A stretch of 64,000 nt of DNA from Hyphomicrobium denitrificans ATCC 51888 (GTDB taxonomy: Bacteria; Pseudomonadota; Alphaproteobacteria; Rhizobiales; Hyphomicrobiaceae): contig NC_014313.1 of assembly GCF_000143145.1 (NCBI RefSeq), forward strand, positions 3,224,001 to 3,288,000. Direction: 5' to 3'. Every line of letters starts with the position of its first letter. Position 1 is the first letter of the stretch. A model generated the notes under the pieces. The model saw only the letters and a list, made by a program, of their open reading frames with translations. It was not told the DNA's origin and ran no database searches. Shown here in pieces: positions 7,422-17,196 of the stretch. The position numbers and the translations under genes were made by a program.

Positions 7422-10400
7422 CAGGTCGAACCGGAACCTTCGCTGCGCTTCTCCATTTGCGCCTTGAGCGCGGCGAGGGCCGCGAAGGGCGAGGACGAGT
7501 CGGCGGAGCCGGACTTCGGCGGCGCTGCGGTGATGACCTGCGGCGCGCGGCGGGGCTCATCGCGGCGGCGTCCTTCGCCATGACGATGATCGCCTTGCCT
7601 ATGATCACCTTTGCGCTGGTCGCCGTGGCGATGATCGCCCTGCCGGTTGGGGCGCTTCTCGTGATCGCGCCGAGGCTTGCCGCCGTCGTGACGCTCGAAG
7701 CGCGGGCGCGCGGACTGCTGGTCCGACGGCGCGCTGGTATCGCTGGCGGGCGCTGCCGCTGCGGCTGGCGCAGCGTTTGCGTCAGATGCCGGAGCGGAGG
7801 CAGGACCACGATCGTGACGTGGCTTGCCGCGCCGGTGGTGCGTGTCGCGGTGATCGCGATGCCCGCCTTCGCGGCGATGATGGCGTCGCGGCCGCCAGAT
7901 CTCTTCGAATTTTTCCGTTTCGGCTTCGGCTTGCGTTGCGGCAGGCGTTTCGGCGTTTTCGGCCGCCACGGGCGCTGAAGCTTCAGCCTCGGAGGTTTCG
8001 GCAGGCAGAGCTGTCGCAACAGCGGCTGTTCCGGCTTCCTCCGCGGGCTGCTGCGTCTCGGCTTCAGACGACGCTTCCGCATTTGCGTCCGGAGCAGGTG
8101 CAGCTGATGCCGATGCATCGGCAGCAACGTCGGCCGGTGCCGCTGCCGGTGCGGGCGCGATCGGGCGCCGCTCAAGCCGGAAGCCGAGCGACTTCAGGAC
8201 TTCGCCCAGTTCTCCGGACGAGCAGCCGAGGATCGACATCATGTCGTCGGTCGCCTTGAAGCCGCCGTCGCCGGTCGAGCCTTTGGGCGGCGCGTCAGCC
8301 CGTTCCGGCGACGAGCGCCAGGCGAGCAGCGGACGGATCAAATCCGCGAGACGCTCGAGAATGTCGAGACGGACGGCGCGCGGTCCGCACACGTGGAATC
8401 CGTGCGCGCGATAGAGCGCTTCTGGTACGCTCGGGTCGGTGACGACCGACGTCAAACCCGGACGCGGCAACTGCGGCGTGCCGTTCACGGTCGCACTGTT
8501 CTTCAAAAGCCAGAGCGTCGCCGCGAGATCGGCGGCGGCCGGTTTCAGCAGGAGCGGGAAGAAAATGTTGAACGCGCCAAAGCGCAGTCCGTACTTGCGC
8601 AGTTCGGCGCGCGCGGCCTGATCGAGCGAGTTGACATCGTCCGCAACGGTCTCGCGCTTCAATGCCCCGAGATTTTCCTTCAACTGAAACGCGATGCCGC
8701 GCGCGAGGCCTTGCAGCTCGCCGCTCGTCGACATGTCGACGAGCGGCTTCAGCTTGTCGGCGATCGTATCGTCGAGCCAGGTTTTGAGACGCGCCTGGAC
8801 CTTTTCGCGATCCGACTCGCTCATGTGTTCGTCGGCGATCAGCGACAAGCCGGGCTGCAGCGGATCCTCGGACCGTTCGAGCTTGGCGATTTCGTCGTCG
8901 CGCCAGACAACGACGCCGGTGCGCGTCAGCTTGAACGCATCGCTCTGTGCCGCCGATACGCGCCGTGCGCGCATGCCAAGCTCACGGGTCACGACCTGCA
9001 TCGCGGCCTGCCGCGTTGCGCGCTCGTGGATGCCGTCACCGGCCGAATCCAGCGTGAAGCAAAAGCCCTTCAAGCGGCCGACGAAGTGGCTTTCCACCGT
9101 GATCGCGCCGTCCTCGGCGATATCCGCCGTCAATTCTTCCTTGTCTCGCATGCCCTTCATCAGTGCGCTGGTCCGGCGGTCAACGAAACGCTGCGTCAAG
9201 CATTCGTGAAGTGCGTCGGAAAGACTATCCTCTACCGCCCGTGTTCGTTCCTGCCATTGAACGGGGTCGCTCAGCCAAGCCGGGCGGTTGGCGACGAACG
9301 TCCACGTGCGAATATGTGCGATGCGCGTCGCGAGCGTATCGATGTCGCCGTCGGTGCGATCGGCCAATGCCACCTGCTTTGCGAACCAGTCCTCCGGAAT
9401 TTTGTGCGTGCCGGAGGTCAAGTGCCGGTAGAGGTTGGAAATCAGTTCGGCATGGCTTTGGCCGGAAATCTTGCGGTAGTCCGGAACCTGACAGACGTCC
9501 CAGAGCAGAGCGACGTTGTCGCGCGTCGAGGCGATATCGGCGATTTCGCGATCGGCGCTCAACGCTTCGAGCGCGGCGACGTCGTCGGCCGTGCGGGCGC
9601 GCGCCAGGCGCTGCTCACGCGGGAGCTGACGCAAGGACTCATGCAAGGCTGAAAGCGAGCTGAAATCGAGGTTGCGATTGCGCCACTGCAGCGTGCGCAC
9701 GCTATCGAAGCTGTGCGTTTCGAGGCGTTCGACGGCGTCGGCATCGAGCGGCTCGGCGCCCCCCGTCACGCCGAACGTTCCGTCGTTCATATGGCGACCG
9801 GCGCGGCCGGCAATCTGGCCGATCTCACCCGGTGTCAGATTGCGATGGTTCTGGCCGTCGAATTTTCTCAAGGCCGAGAATGCGACGTGATCGATATCGA
9901 GGTTCAAACCCATGCCGATGGCGTCGGTCGCGACGATGAATTCCACGTCGCCGGACTGATAGAGCGCGACCTGCGCATTGCGCGTGCGCGGCGACAGCGC
10001 TCCGAGCACCACGGCGGCACCGCCACGCTGACGGCGGATCAGTTCGGCAAGCGCATAAACTTCCTGAGCCGAGAACGCGATGATCGCCGAACGAGCAGGA
10101 AGGCGCGTGATTTTTTTCTCGCCCGTGTACGTCAGCTTCGACAAGCGCGGACGGGAGATGAAATTCGCACCGGGGATCAGATCGGAAATCGCCTCGCGCA
10201 TCGTCTGCGCGCCGAGCAGCAGCGTTTCCGAGCGTCCGCGTGCGTGCAACAGGCGATCCGTGAAGACGTGGCCGCGTTCGGGATCGCCCGCAAGCTGGAT
10301 TTCGTCGATCGCAAGGAAGTCGACGTCGATATCGCGCGGCATCGCTTCGACGGTCGAGACCCAGTAGCGGGCGCGCTCGGGTTTGATTTTTTCCTCGCCC

Positions 10401-10600
10401 GTGATGAGGGCGACGTTCTCGACGCCGGCGCGCGCTTTGATCTTGTCGTAGACCTCGCGCGCGAGCAGACGCAGCGGCAGGCCGATCATGCCGCTGTTGT
10501 GGCCAAGCATGCGCTCGATCGCGAGATGCGTCTTGCCGGTATTGGTCGGTCCGAGCACCGCAGTGACGTTGCGAATGCGGGCCTCGAGATCACTTATCAT
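7421..10600 (-). CDS. Suv3-like superfamily 2 RNA helicase with His/Arg-rich tail
   Basis: 1059 aa. Helicase core at residues 8-330: Walker A LGPTNTGKTH, motif II AIDEIQ, LLGAQTM, then motifs IV-VI including SPRTRNAQVALYQSGDVEFIVATDAIGMGLNLDIDHVAF (split here by family knowledge) and QIAGRAGR. This matches mitochondrial SUPV3L1 and alphaproteobacterial relatives, which unwind RNA for degradation. Residues 340-800 form the helical C-terminal domain. From about 840 the protein becomes Ala/Glu-rich and then strongly His/Arg/Asp-rich with repeated GDHR-type units, ending at 1059. First gene of the minus-strand block leading to the S4 gene and fdxA. Confidence 0.93.
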   Translation of the reverse strand: MISDLEARIRNVTAVLGPTNTGKTHLAIERMLGHNSGMIGLPLRLLAREVYDKIKARAGVENVALITGEEKIKPERARYWVSTVEAMPRDIDVDFLAIDEIQLAGDPERGHVFTDRLLHARGRSETLLLGAQTMREAISDLIPGANFISRPRLSKLTYTGEKKITRLPARSAIIAFSAQEVYALAELIRRQRGGAAVVLGALSPRTRNAQVALYQSGDVEFIVATDAIGMGLNLDIDHVAFSALRKFDGQNHRNLTPGEIGQIAGRAGRHMNDGTFGVTGGAEPLDADAVERLETHSFDSVRTLQWRNRNLDFSSLSALHESLRQLPREQRLARARTADDVAALEALSADREIADIASTRDNVALLWDVCQVPDYRKISGQSHAELISNLYRHLTSGTHKIPEDWFAKQVALADRTDGDIDTLATRIAHIRTWTFVANRPAWLSDPVQWQERTRAVEDSLSDALHECLTQRFVDRRTSALMKGMRDKEELTADIAEDGAITVESHFVGRLKGFCFTLDSAGDGIHERATRQAAMQVVTRELGMRARRVSAAQSDAFKLTRTGVVVWRDDEIAKLERSEDPLQPGLSLIADEHMSESDREKVQARLKTWLDDTIADKLKPLVDMSTSGELQGLARGIAFQLKENLGALKRETVADDVNSLDQAARAELRKYGLRFGAFNIFFPLLLKPAAADLAATLWLLKNSATVNGTPQLPRPGLTSVVTDPSVPEALYRAHGFHVCGPRAVRLDILERLADLIRPLLAWRSSPERADAPPKGSTGDGGFKATDDMMSILGCSSGELGEVLKSLGFRLERRPIAPAPAAAPADVAADASASAAPAPDANAEASSEAETQQPAEEAGTAAVATALPAETSEAEASAPVAAENAETPAATQAEAETEKFEEIWRPRRHHRREGGHRDHRDTHHRRGKPRHDRGPASAPASDANAAPAAAAAPASDTSAPSDQQSARPRFERHDGGKPRRDHEKRPNRQGDHRHGDQRKGDHRQGDHRHGEGRRRDEPRRAPQVITAAPPKSGSADSSSPFAALAALKAQMEKRSEGSGST

Positions 10601-10727
10601 GTCGTGCCTGACTCCGATCAGACCCTGGCATTACAGAGCAGGGCCGTGAGATCAAGGGGATATTGCGTGCTCTCTCCGGAGCCCCGATCTTCCACACTCG
10701 TTAATCGAACCGGCCCTGCCGGGGAGT

Positions 10728-11597
10728 TCACTGCCTGAGTGCAATCTGTGCGTTATCGGCCGCTATGATGTTGATCTGGTCCGCCGTCATGACTGCAGGT
10801 CCGACGGATGAGGGAACCGAGATCCGATAGGGTACGTAGATTCCCGCGCTCGGGATGGCGCGCAATGCGATCTCGATATGATCGTAGTCGATCCAGGGTT
10901 TCTCGAAATCCTTCGGCTTATGCCCGGCGATCGGCACGTATTTGACGCGGCAGATCAGAAGTTCCTTGGGCTGGCCGCTCGGGCGCTGTTCTTTGATGGC
11001 CTCGCGGCCCTTGAGCGACAGGCGCAGGTCGAACCGGGCCTTGCCGTCGAAAATTGGAATGGTTCGATTGCAGGCGTCCGAGCCGGTCGCGTTCGAAATC
11101 GCGAGCGTTGCAGAAATCGGGTCGAACACGTGCTTCAGGTTGTCGGGCGTGACCTTGATCGTTTCCGGATTGGGCGGTTTGTTCGGCACCAGCGCGATCG
11201 TCTTGACGCCTGCCGGGTCGAACCCGAGCGTGACGGACGTCAGCTTTTTCTTTGTCTTGTAGCTCATCTGATAGGCGACGGGGCGCGGGCCGCTTTTGTC
11301 GACCGAGCCGCTTCCGGTGAACGTACCGGTCCACTTGAAGGCACCGAACAGGGCTGAGATTTCCGTCTTGCCGGTGGCCGAATAGGTTTCGCCGCTATAT
11401 TTCGATGTGAAGTTGTAGGCGCCAACCTCGAAGCCGTTGAAGGTCAGCTTGTAGCGGGCGTTCACCTGGTTCGGCCAAGCTTGATCCCGGGCCTGATCGC
11501 CGGCCGCCGCGGGTCCGGCGACGAGGGCCGCGATGGTTGCGGCAAGCGCGCCCGAACGGGCCAAGCGCCGACGCCCAACGACATTAGAGTAGTTCAT
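10728..11597 (-). CDS. DUF3108 exported protein
   Basis: 289 aa from ATG 11597, preceded by AGGGAAGAGCCT; the longer open frame to 11744 has no ribosome site and a Ser/Arg-rich leader. Residues 10-35 form a signal peptide (GALAATIAALVAGPAAAGD). The mature part carries the DUF3108 pattern: YKLTFNGFEVGAYNF, SALFGAFKWTGTFTGSG, RPVAYQMSYKTKKK, and a C-terminal LLICRVKYVPIAGHK segment. It is a likely periplasmic beta-rich protein whose function is unknown. Read in the same direction as the helicase 127 bp downstream, and divergent from rpmB. Confidence 0.88.
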   Translation of the reverse strand: MNYSNVVGRRRLARSGALAATIAALVAGPAAAGDQARDQAWPNQVNARYKLTFNGFEVGAYNFTSKYSGETYSATGKTEISALFGAFKWTGTFTGSGSVDKSGPRPVAYQMSYKTKKKLTSVTLGFDPAGVKTIALVPNKPPNPETIKVTPDNLKHVFDPISATLAISNATGSDACNRTIPIFDGKARFDLRLSLKGREAIKEQRPSGQPKELLICRVKYVPIAGHKPKDFEKPWIDYDHIEIALRAIPSAGIYVPYRISVPSSVGPAVMTADQINIIAADNAQIALRQ

Positions 11598-11758
11598 AGG
11601 CTCTTCCCTGCGCGCCCCGAAAGTAAGGCCCCGCGTTAGGCCGCCTTTGCGTCGATTCTTGGACTTTCGGCCGCAGGCCGGATATCCAGCGGGACCGGAC
11701 CTGCCTGATCCCGCAGTCGTGGCGGACGATCCGATGGCGATCAATTCCGCCAGCCTGC

Positions 11759-11788
11759 TTGACGGCTATCCCGCCCCTCAATTATACA
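11759..11788 (+). promoter_or_regulatory. Sigma-70-like promoter for rpmB
   Basis: TTGACG (11759-11764) and TATACA (11783-11788) separated by 18 bp; TTATAC one base earlier gives a 17-bp spacer. It lies about 100 bp upstream of the rpmB ATG, with transcription expected to start near 11795. Confidence 0.6.
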
Positions 11789-11800
11789 GCGCCCCATAGA

Positions 11801-11833
11801 CCCCGTGAGCCCTGCTGACGGGGCGCATTTTTT
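11801..11833 (+). terminator. Attenuator-like hairpin in rpmB leader
   Basis: CCCCGT (11801-11806) pairs with ACGGGG (11818-11823) and is followed by CGCATTTTTT, ending at 11833. A larger alternative stem GCGCCCC (11789-11795) / GGGGCGC (11820-11826) starts at or before the expected transcription start. The stem plus T-run sits within the first 40 nt of the predicted rpmB transcript, so premature termination is possible. Confidence 0.4.
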
Positions 11834-11890
11834 CTGCAACAGCAGACATTCGATAGACCGCCCCATCCGGGTGCGGCGTAGGAGACCGTC

Positions 11891-12184
11891 ATGACCAGGC
11901 GCTGCGAGCTGACCGGCACTTTGCCGCTGTCAGGCCAACTCAGGAGCCACGCCGAGAACAAGACCAAGCGCAAGTTCCGGCCGAACCTGCACAACGTCAC
12001 GCTGCTGAGCGACGCTCTGGGCCGCAAGGTCCGTCTGCGCATCTCGGCGCGGGCGCTGAAGTCGGTCGAGCACCGCGGCGGCCTCGATGCCTTCCTGCTC
12101 AAGGCAAAGAACGACGAGCTTTCGGCGGCGTGCCTGAAGCTGAAGCGTGAGCTTCAGAAGGCGCAGGCGGAGAAGGCGGCCTAA
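11891..12184 (+). CDS. rpmB: 50S ribosomal protein L28
   Basis: 97 aa, the alphaproteobacterial length for L28. It opens [15 protein letters not shown] and contains [18 protein letters not shown], the family signature, then [23 protein letters not shown]. It is a structural component of the large ribosomal subunit. Single-gene unit: it has its own promoter about 100 bp upstream and an intrinsic terminator 29 bp after the stop. The flanking genes are divergent (DUF3108) and convergent (phytase-like). Confidence 0.98.
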   Translation: MTRRCELTGTLPLSGQLRSHAENKTKRKFRPNLHNVTLLSDALGRKVRLRISARALKSVEHRGGLDAFLLKAKNDELSAACLKLKRELQKAQAEKAA

Positions 12185-12212
12185 GGCCAAGCCTCTGACG
12201 AATGAGAATTTT

Positions 12213-12247
12213 GCCCGGCCCGGGTTCAGTCCTGCGGCCGGGCTTTT
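12213..12247 (+). terminator. Intrinsic terminator of rpmB
   Basis: Perfect 8-bp stem GCCCGGCC (12213-12220) / GGCCGGGC (12236-12243), 15-nt loop, then TTTT. The hairpin overlaps the last codons of the convergent minus-strand gene ending at 12226. Confidence 0.9.
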
Positions 12248-13320
12248 GCTTGTCCGCGATCATTGACGGTGAACTGCAGCAGGAGCGTTCGCTGCAGAAT
12301 GTGATTGAAGTTGTCGTCGGACAGCATCGTGACCAGCACTTCGCCGGTCTCGAGCCGCGTCACCGACAAACCCTCCATGTTGTCAATTTCCGAGGTGAGA
12401 TCGGCTTCGATGAGCGTTTCGCCTTCGATGGCACGGCCGGGCCTCAGCTCATCGGGCGAAACGCGTCGCAGCCGCATCTTCACGCCTTCCGTCCAGCGAA
12501 AGCGGCGTTCGAGAACGAACAGCGTTCCGTCATCGAGGCTCGAAATATCGGTGATGTCGAAGTCGCCGATGTTCTTCAGATGCAGCGTCGCCGGGCCTTG
12601 CGGCGCCCACAGCCAACCCGTGTGATTGCGGTCGCGATCGTAAAGCCGTTCCGAAAAGGCGATCACCGAGCCCTTGAACGGGCCGCCGCGCATCACCGTC
12701 ATGGCTTCGAGACCCGCGTTCGGCCGCATGCGCCGGGCCTCGGCAGGGAGAGGCACCGTGCTCCGGCCTGCCACCAGGCCTTGCGACGACCAATCGTAGC
12801 GGTCGATGCGATGCTTGCGCTCGAACGCGATGAGCACAGAGCCTTGCGCAAGCGTTCCCGATTCAAGAGCAATCGCTTCCGAGTCACGTTCGCGGCCGAT
12901 GGGCCTGCCGTCACGGTTGAGCAAAGGCCCGAGGCGCGCGTCCGCAATGCCCGCCGGATGCGTTCCGTCGTAGACGATCTTGCCTGTCATCCAGACGCCG
13001 GAATCGGAAATCGCGAGCAAGGTTTTTGCATCGTTGCCGACGACGAGGCCGGACCAGCCGCCGAAGTTCGGCGACGGCGAGGTCAAGACCAATCCACCGC
13101 GAAACGTCAGCTTGCCGACTGTGGGGTTCGGCGTTGAGGCTGACGCCGCACCAGCCATCTCCGCACGCGCGAAATCGCGAATGAGGACTGCATCGATCGT
13201 AATCGGGCTAGCTTTCAAAGCCGCGATATCGGGCTTGGCGTCGGCTAATACGATCTGCGGGTAAAAACCGAAGGCCGCGGCGAAAACAGCGGCGCGCATG
13301 CTGTTAGCGAGCGTGCCCAT
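12226..13320 (-). CDS. Exported esterase-like / phytase-like beta-propeller protein
   Basis: 364 aa. Signal peptide at residues 8-27 (MRAAVFAAAFGFYPQIVLA). The mature part matches the esterase-like-activity-of-phytase domain family: FRGGLVLTSPSPNFGGWSGLVVGNDAKTL (in pieces), ERDSEAIALESGTL, NAGLEAMTVM, ITDISSLDDGTLFVLERRF and IDNMEGLSV. The acidic DxEA/E-M positions are those expected to bind metal. Substrate is unknown. Its start lies 3 bp after the cobT stop, so it is probably translated with cobT, though no link to cobalamin synthesis is evident. The 3' end is encoded inside the rpmB terminator. Confidence 0.85.
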   Translation of the reverse strand: MGTLANSMRAAVFAAAFGFYPQIVLADAKPDIAALKASPITIDAVLIRDFARAEMAGAASASTPNPTVGKLTFRGGLVLTSPSPNFGGWSGLVVGNDAKTLLAISDSGVWMTGKIVYDGTHPAGIADARLGPLLNRDGRPIGRERDSEAIALESGTLAQGSVLIAFERKHRIDRYDWSSQGLVAGRSTVPLPAEARRMRPNAGLEAMTVMRGGPFKGSVIAFSERLYDRDRNHTGWLWAPQGPATLHLKNIGDFDITDISSLDDGTLFVLERRFRWTEGVKMRLRRVSPDELRPGRAIEGETLIEADLTSEIDNMEGLSVTRLETGEVLVTMLSDDNFNHILQRTLLLQFTVNDRGQAKARPQD

Positions 13321-13323
13321 GGT

Positions 13324-15219
13324 TCAGTGCAGCGACGGACGCCGCCGCACGGGACGCGCAGCTTTTTCGATTTTGGAATCTTCTTCGAACAGCTCGACGA
13401 GTTTTTCGGTCATGGCGCCCGCAAGCTCCGACGCATCGGTGATGGTCACCGCACGGCGATAGTAGCGCGTGACGTCGTGACCGATGCCGATCGCGATCAA
13501 CTCAACGGACGATCGGTTCTCGATCTCGTTGATGACCTGGCGCAAGTGCTGTTCGAGATAGCTGCCGTTGTTGACCGACAGTGTCGAGTCATCGACCGGC
13601 GCGCCGTCTGAAATCATCATCAGGATGCGGCGCTGCTCGGGACGTCCGACGAGACGCGAATGCGCCCACGCCAGCGCTTCGCCGTCGATGTTTTCCTTGA
13701 GCAGACCTTCGCGCATCATCAGCGCCAAAGAATTCTTCGAGCGCCGCCACGGCGCGTCCGCCGTCTTGTAGATGATGTGGCGCAGATCGTTCAGCCGTCC
13801 CGGGGCAGGTGGCTTTCCGGCGGCCAGCCATTCCTCGCGCGCTTGCCCGCCCTTCCACGCCTTGGTCGTAAATCCCAGGATTTCGACTTTGACGCCGCAG
13901 CGTTCAAGGGTGCGCGCGAGAATATCGGCACAGCATGCCGCGACCATGATCGGACGGCCGCGCATCGAGCCCGAATTGTCGAGCAGCAGCGTCACCACGG
14001 TGTCGCGGAATTCGGTGTCGCGCTCGCGCTTGTAAGACAGCGCGCCGGTTGGATCGGTGATGACGCGCGTCAGGCGTGCGGCGTCAAGCATGCCTTCTTC
14101 GAGATCGAAATCCCAGCCACGGTTCTGTTGCGCGAGAAGCTTGCGCTGCAGTTTGTTGGCGAGTTTCGCGACGGCAGCCGAAAGCGTTTTCAGCTCTTTG
14201 TCGAGGAATGCGCGCAGGCGCTCCAATTCTTCGGGCGTCGAAAGCTCGGCTGCGCCGACCTCTTCGTCGTGAGCGCGGGTGTAAACCTTGTAGCCGAATG
14301 CTTCCGGGTTCTCGAGGACGGTCATGTTCGGACGCCAAGGCGCTGGCGCCTCGTTGTCGTCGACCGTTTCCTCGTCCATCTCCTGCTGTTCGGTATCGCC
14401 CGAGTCGACCATCTCCTCGGTTTCCGAGAGATCGCCTTCGGACGACTGGTCCTCGCTCTCCTTGTCTTCGCCGTCGGAACCTTCCTCGTTGGCGTCTTCC
14501 GACTCGTCCGTTGCGCCGTCCTTGGCGCCGTCGTCGCCTTCGTTTTCCTCTTCGCCCTGCTGCGGCTCCTCGGTCAGATCGACGAGATCGAGAACCTTGA
14601 GCAGGTCGCGAATCTGGCGGCCGAACTGCTCCTGATTTTCCGATAGACCTTCGAGGCGATCGAGCAGCGTGCTGCCGCGCGCTTCGATCAGCGGTCGCCA
14701 GATGTCGACGAGGCCCTTCGTCGACGCGGGCGGCGGAAGGCCGGTCAGGCGTTCTCGAATGAGCAAGGCGAGCGCATCTTCGAGCGGCGCTTCGGCACGA
14801 TCGAACACCGCCCGGAAGCGACCGTGACTGTACTGATCTTCGAGACGAGCGGTGAGGTTCGCCGCCATGCCGGGCATGCGCATTGCGCCGAGCCCTTCGA
14901 CACGAGCGCGTTCGGAAGCTTCGAACACGGCGCGCGCCGGTCCGGGCGGAGGCGCGATGCGCCGATGAATCTTGGCGTCGTGGCAACCGATCTGCAGCGC
15001 GAGGCTATCCGCCCAACCGCGCGCCAGTGCGATGTCCTTAGCGGTCGGCGCGCGCGGCGGCTCGGGGATGTAAACGGACTTTCCGGACACGTCGCCTTTG
15101 CCCGGTCCGAAATCGACCTCGACGGCGCCGTCTCCAGCGATCGCACGCACAGCCGGGCCAAGCACGCGTTTCAGCGGCTCTGAGGGAGCTTCGCGGCGCT
15201 TGTTTGGAGGTAGGCTCAC
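13324..15219 (-). CDS. cobT: Aerobic cobaltochelatase subunit CobT
   Basis: 631 aa, the usual CobT size. The N-terminal 220 residues match the CobT helical region ([20 protein letters not shown] at the start). Residues 225-300 are extremely acidic (Glu/Asp/Ser), as in other CobT proteins. A C-terminal von Willebrand A domain carries the [13 protein letters not shown] and later [12 protein letters not shown]. With CobS and CobN it inserts cobalt into hydrogenobyrinic acid a,c-diamide in aerobic cobalamin synthesis. It follows cobS by 102 bp on the same strand. cobN is not in this window. Confidence 0.97.
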   Translation of the reverse strand: MSLPPNKRREAPSEPLKRVLGPAVRAIAGDGAVEVDFGPGKGDVSGKSVYIPEPPRAPTAKDIALARGWADSLALQIGCHDAKIHRRIAPPPGPARAVFEASERARVEGLGAMRMPGMAANLTARLEDQYSHGRFRAVFDRAEAPLEDALALLIRERLTGLPPPASTKGLVDIWRPLIEARGSTLLDRLEGLSENQEQFGRQIRDLLKVLDLVDLTEEPQQGEEENEGDDGAKDGATDESEDANEEGSDGEDKESEDQSSEGDLSETEEMVDSGDTEQQEMDEETVDDNEAPAPWRPNMTVLENPEAFGYKVYTRAHDEEVGAAELSTPEELERLRAFLDKELKTLSAAVAKLANKLQRKLLAQQNRGWDFDLEEGMLDAARLTRVITDPTGALSYKRERDTEFRDTVVTLLLDNSGSMRGRPIMVAACCADILARTLERCGVKVEILGFTTKAWKGGQAREEWLAAGKPPAPGRLNDLRHIIYKTADAPWRRSKNSLALMMREGLLKENIDGEALAWAHSRLVGRPEQRRILMMISDGAPVDDSTLSVNNGSYLEQHLRQVINEIENRSSVELIAIGIGHDVTRYYRRAVTITDASELAGAMTEKLVELFEEDSKIEKAARPVRRRPSLH

Positions 15220-15258
15220 GGCGGCTATCCGGTTTTGGTGTCTCCCACCCCCCGACCC

Positions 15259-15306
15259 CTCCCCGCCGGGGAGAGGAACGTAAGGGCGCGCCGGCGCTAA
15301 GCCGGC
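15259..15306. repeat. Two small GC palindromes between cobS and cobT
   Basis: CTCCCC-GCC-GGGGAG at 15259-15273 and GCCGGC-GCTAA-GCCGGC at 15290-15306. Both are compact stem-loops in the 102-bp gap. They resemble REP-type intergenic palindromes and could stabilise the upstream cobS message; no second copy was recognised in the window. Confidence 0.45.
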
Positions 15307-15321
15307 CTTCGATCAGCCTTC

Positions 15322-16326
15322 TCAGCTCAACGCGACGTTGGCGGTGCTCTCTGAAAGCTCCTCGCCGAAGCAGCGCTGATAGAATTCCGCGACCAGCGGC
15401 TTTTCGAGATCATCGCACTTGTTCAGGAACGTTACGCGGAACGCAAAGCCGATGTCGCCGAAGATCTCGGCGTTTTCCGCCCAGGTCATCACGGTGCGCG
15501 GGCTCATTACGGTCGAGAGATCGCCGTTGATGAAGGCCGAGCGCGTCAGATCGGCGACGCGGACCATGTGCGAGACCTGCTTGCGCTTGGCGTCCGTCTT
15601 GTCGAAGGCCTTGACCTTGGACAGCACGATTTTCGCTTCATCGTCGTGCGGCAGATAGTTGAGCGTCGCGACGATCGACCAGCGGTCCATCTGGCCCTGG
15701 TTGATCTGCTGCGTGCCGTGATAGAGGCCGGACGTGTCGCCGAGGCCGATCGTGTTCGTCGTCGCGAACAGACGAAATGCCGGGTGCGGACGAATGACCT
15801 TCGACTGGTCGAGCAGCGTCAGCTTGCCCGAGATTTCGAGCACGCGCTGAATGACGAACATGACGTCGGGACGGCCGGCGTCGTATTCATCGAACACGAG
15901 CGCGGTGTTGGTCTGCAGCGCCCAGGGAAGAATGCCTTCCTTGAACTCCGTCACCTGCTTGCCGTCGCGCAGCACGATCGCATCCTTGCCGACGAGATCG
16001 ATACGCGAGACGTGGCTGTCGAGGTTGACGCGCACGCACGGCCAATTGAGGCGCGCCGCAACCTGTTCGATGTGCGTCGACTTGCCGGTGCCGTGATAGC
16101 CCTGGATCATCACGCGGCGATTGTGCTTGAAGCCCGCGAGGATCGCGAGCGTCACGTCGCGATTGAAAAGATAATCCGGATCGAGATCGGGAACGTGCTC
16201 GTCCGCCTTCGAGTAGGCCGGAACTTCAAGATCGCTGTCTATGCCGAACACTTGGCGCACGGACAGTTTCATATCCGGCAAGTTCGCAGGTTGCGCGCCC
16301 GGAGCGCTCGTCGTCGTGCGCATCAA
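15322..16326 (-). CDS. cobS: Aerobic cobaltochelatase subunit CobS
   Basis: 334 aa. AAA+ ATPase of the MoxR-like type: Walker [14 protein letters not shown] near residue 79, Walker [15 protein letters not shown], then [21 protein letters not shown] (in pieces) with the family [14 protein letters not shown] signature. It forms a hexameric ring with CobT and powers cobalt insertion by CobN. Start ATG 16326 gives the typical [12 protein letters not shown] region slightly inside. Preceded by the DnaJ-like gene 95 bp upstream on the same strand, an arrangement common in Hyphomicrobiales. Confidence 0.97.
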   Translation of the reverse strand: MMRTTTSAPGAQPANLPDMKLSVRQVFGIDSDLEVPAYSKADEHVPDLDPDYLFNRDVTLAILAGFKHNRRVMIQGYHGTGKSTHIEQVAARLNWPCVRVNLDSHVSRIDLVGKDAIVLRDGKQVTEFKEGILPWALQTNTALVFDEYDAGRPDVMFVIQRVLEISGKLTLLDQSKVIRPHPAFRLFATTNTIGLGDTSGLYHGTQQINQGQMDRWSIVATLNYLPHDDEAKIVLSKVKAFDKTDAKRKQVSHMVRVADLTRSAFINGDLSTVMSPRTVMTWAENAEIFGDIGFAFRVTFLNKCDDLEKPLVAEFYQRCFGEELSESTANVALS

Positions 16327-16421
16327 AATCCAATTCCCGATGAATGCCGCCCAGCCGCCTCAGGGGCTTCGGGCCGATGCGATCTGGGAGGCACAATCGC
16401 ACACGGCTCAACGGCCCGGTA

Positions 16422-17045
16422 TCAGACCAGGCCTGCTTGCTTCAGATAGTTATAGGCTTGCAGGATTTCGCGCAACTTTTCCTCAGACCGACTATCGCCA
16501 CCGTTGGCGTCGGGATGGTGAACTTTCACCAACTCCTTGAAGCGGGTCTTGATGTCCTCGCGAGTTGCATCGTCGCCCAAATCGAGCGTCTTGAGCGCCT
16601 TGCGCTCCAAAGGCTTCAGCTGGCGACGGAAGGCTGACGGCGCGGTGCGCGACGATCTGACTTTCCGCGCCATTCTCACCGTGCTCTCGGCGACGCGGGC
16701 AGCGGCTTCTTCAGTCCGCGAGCCGTCGCGGGTTCCGTGAGCCCAGGCGTTGGCGCCGGTCTTCCACGTCGGGCGATGTCCGGTCAGGGCATCCTTGCGG
16801 AAGCTGTTGACCTCGGCATCGCTCATGCCGTCGAAATAATTGTAATCTTGATTGTACTGACGGACGTGATCCACGCAGAAGTGGAAATATTCGCCGTCGC
16901 GGCCACGACCTTTCGGCGCTTTGTGCGGACCCGGCTTCTCGCAGCCCTTCCATTGGCAGAGCGGCGCACGCGTTTCCTTCTTGGCGCCTTGCGAGCGCTT
17001 GGACGACAGGCGAATGCTGTCGAAATATTTTGAATCGAGTTTCAT
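16422..17045 (-). CDS. DnaJ-domain protein (J domain at the C-terminus)
   Basis: 207 aa. Unlike canonical DnaJ, the J domain is C-terminal (about residues 148-205): LKTLDLGDDATREDIKTRF, the essential HHPDANGGD (HPD motif) and LREILQAYNYLKQAG. The N-terminal part has CQWKGC, then FHFCVDHVRQYN, two Cys pairs that could bind zinc. It should stimulate an Hsp70 partner towards an unknown client. Located upstream of cobS on the same strand; this pairing is frequent in alphaproteobacteria but the functional link is not established. Divergent from bolA with a 151-bp gap. Confidence 0.93.
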   Translation of the reverse strand: MKLDSKYFDSIRLSSKRSQGAKKETRAPLCQWKGCEKPGPHKAPKGRGRDGEYFHFCVDHVRQYNQDYNYFDGMSDAEVNSFRKDALTGHRPTWKTGANAWAHGTRDGSRTEEAAARVAESTVRMARKVRSSRTAPSAFRRQLKPLERKALKTLDLGDDATREDIKTRFKELVKVHHPDANGGDSRSEEKLREILQAYNYLKQAGLV

Positions 17046-17196
17046 CGGCCGGTGATTATGATGGTTCGTTTCGTTGGAAACAAGGCGTCAAGAATTCCGG
17101 TTGATTTCTTCATCGACTGTGCTGGCAAGCGTTTAACATGTCGTTTCACTGCGCATTTATATTTGTTCGAAGAACCGGGAAGTCAAAGAGAGCAAC

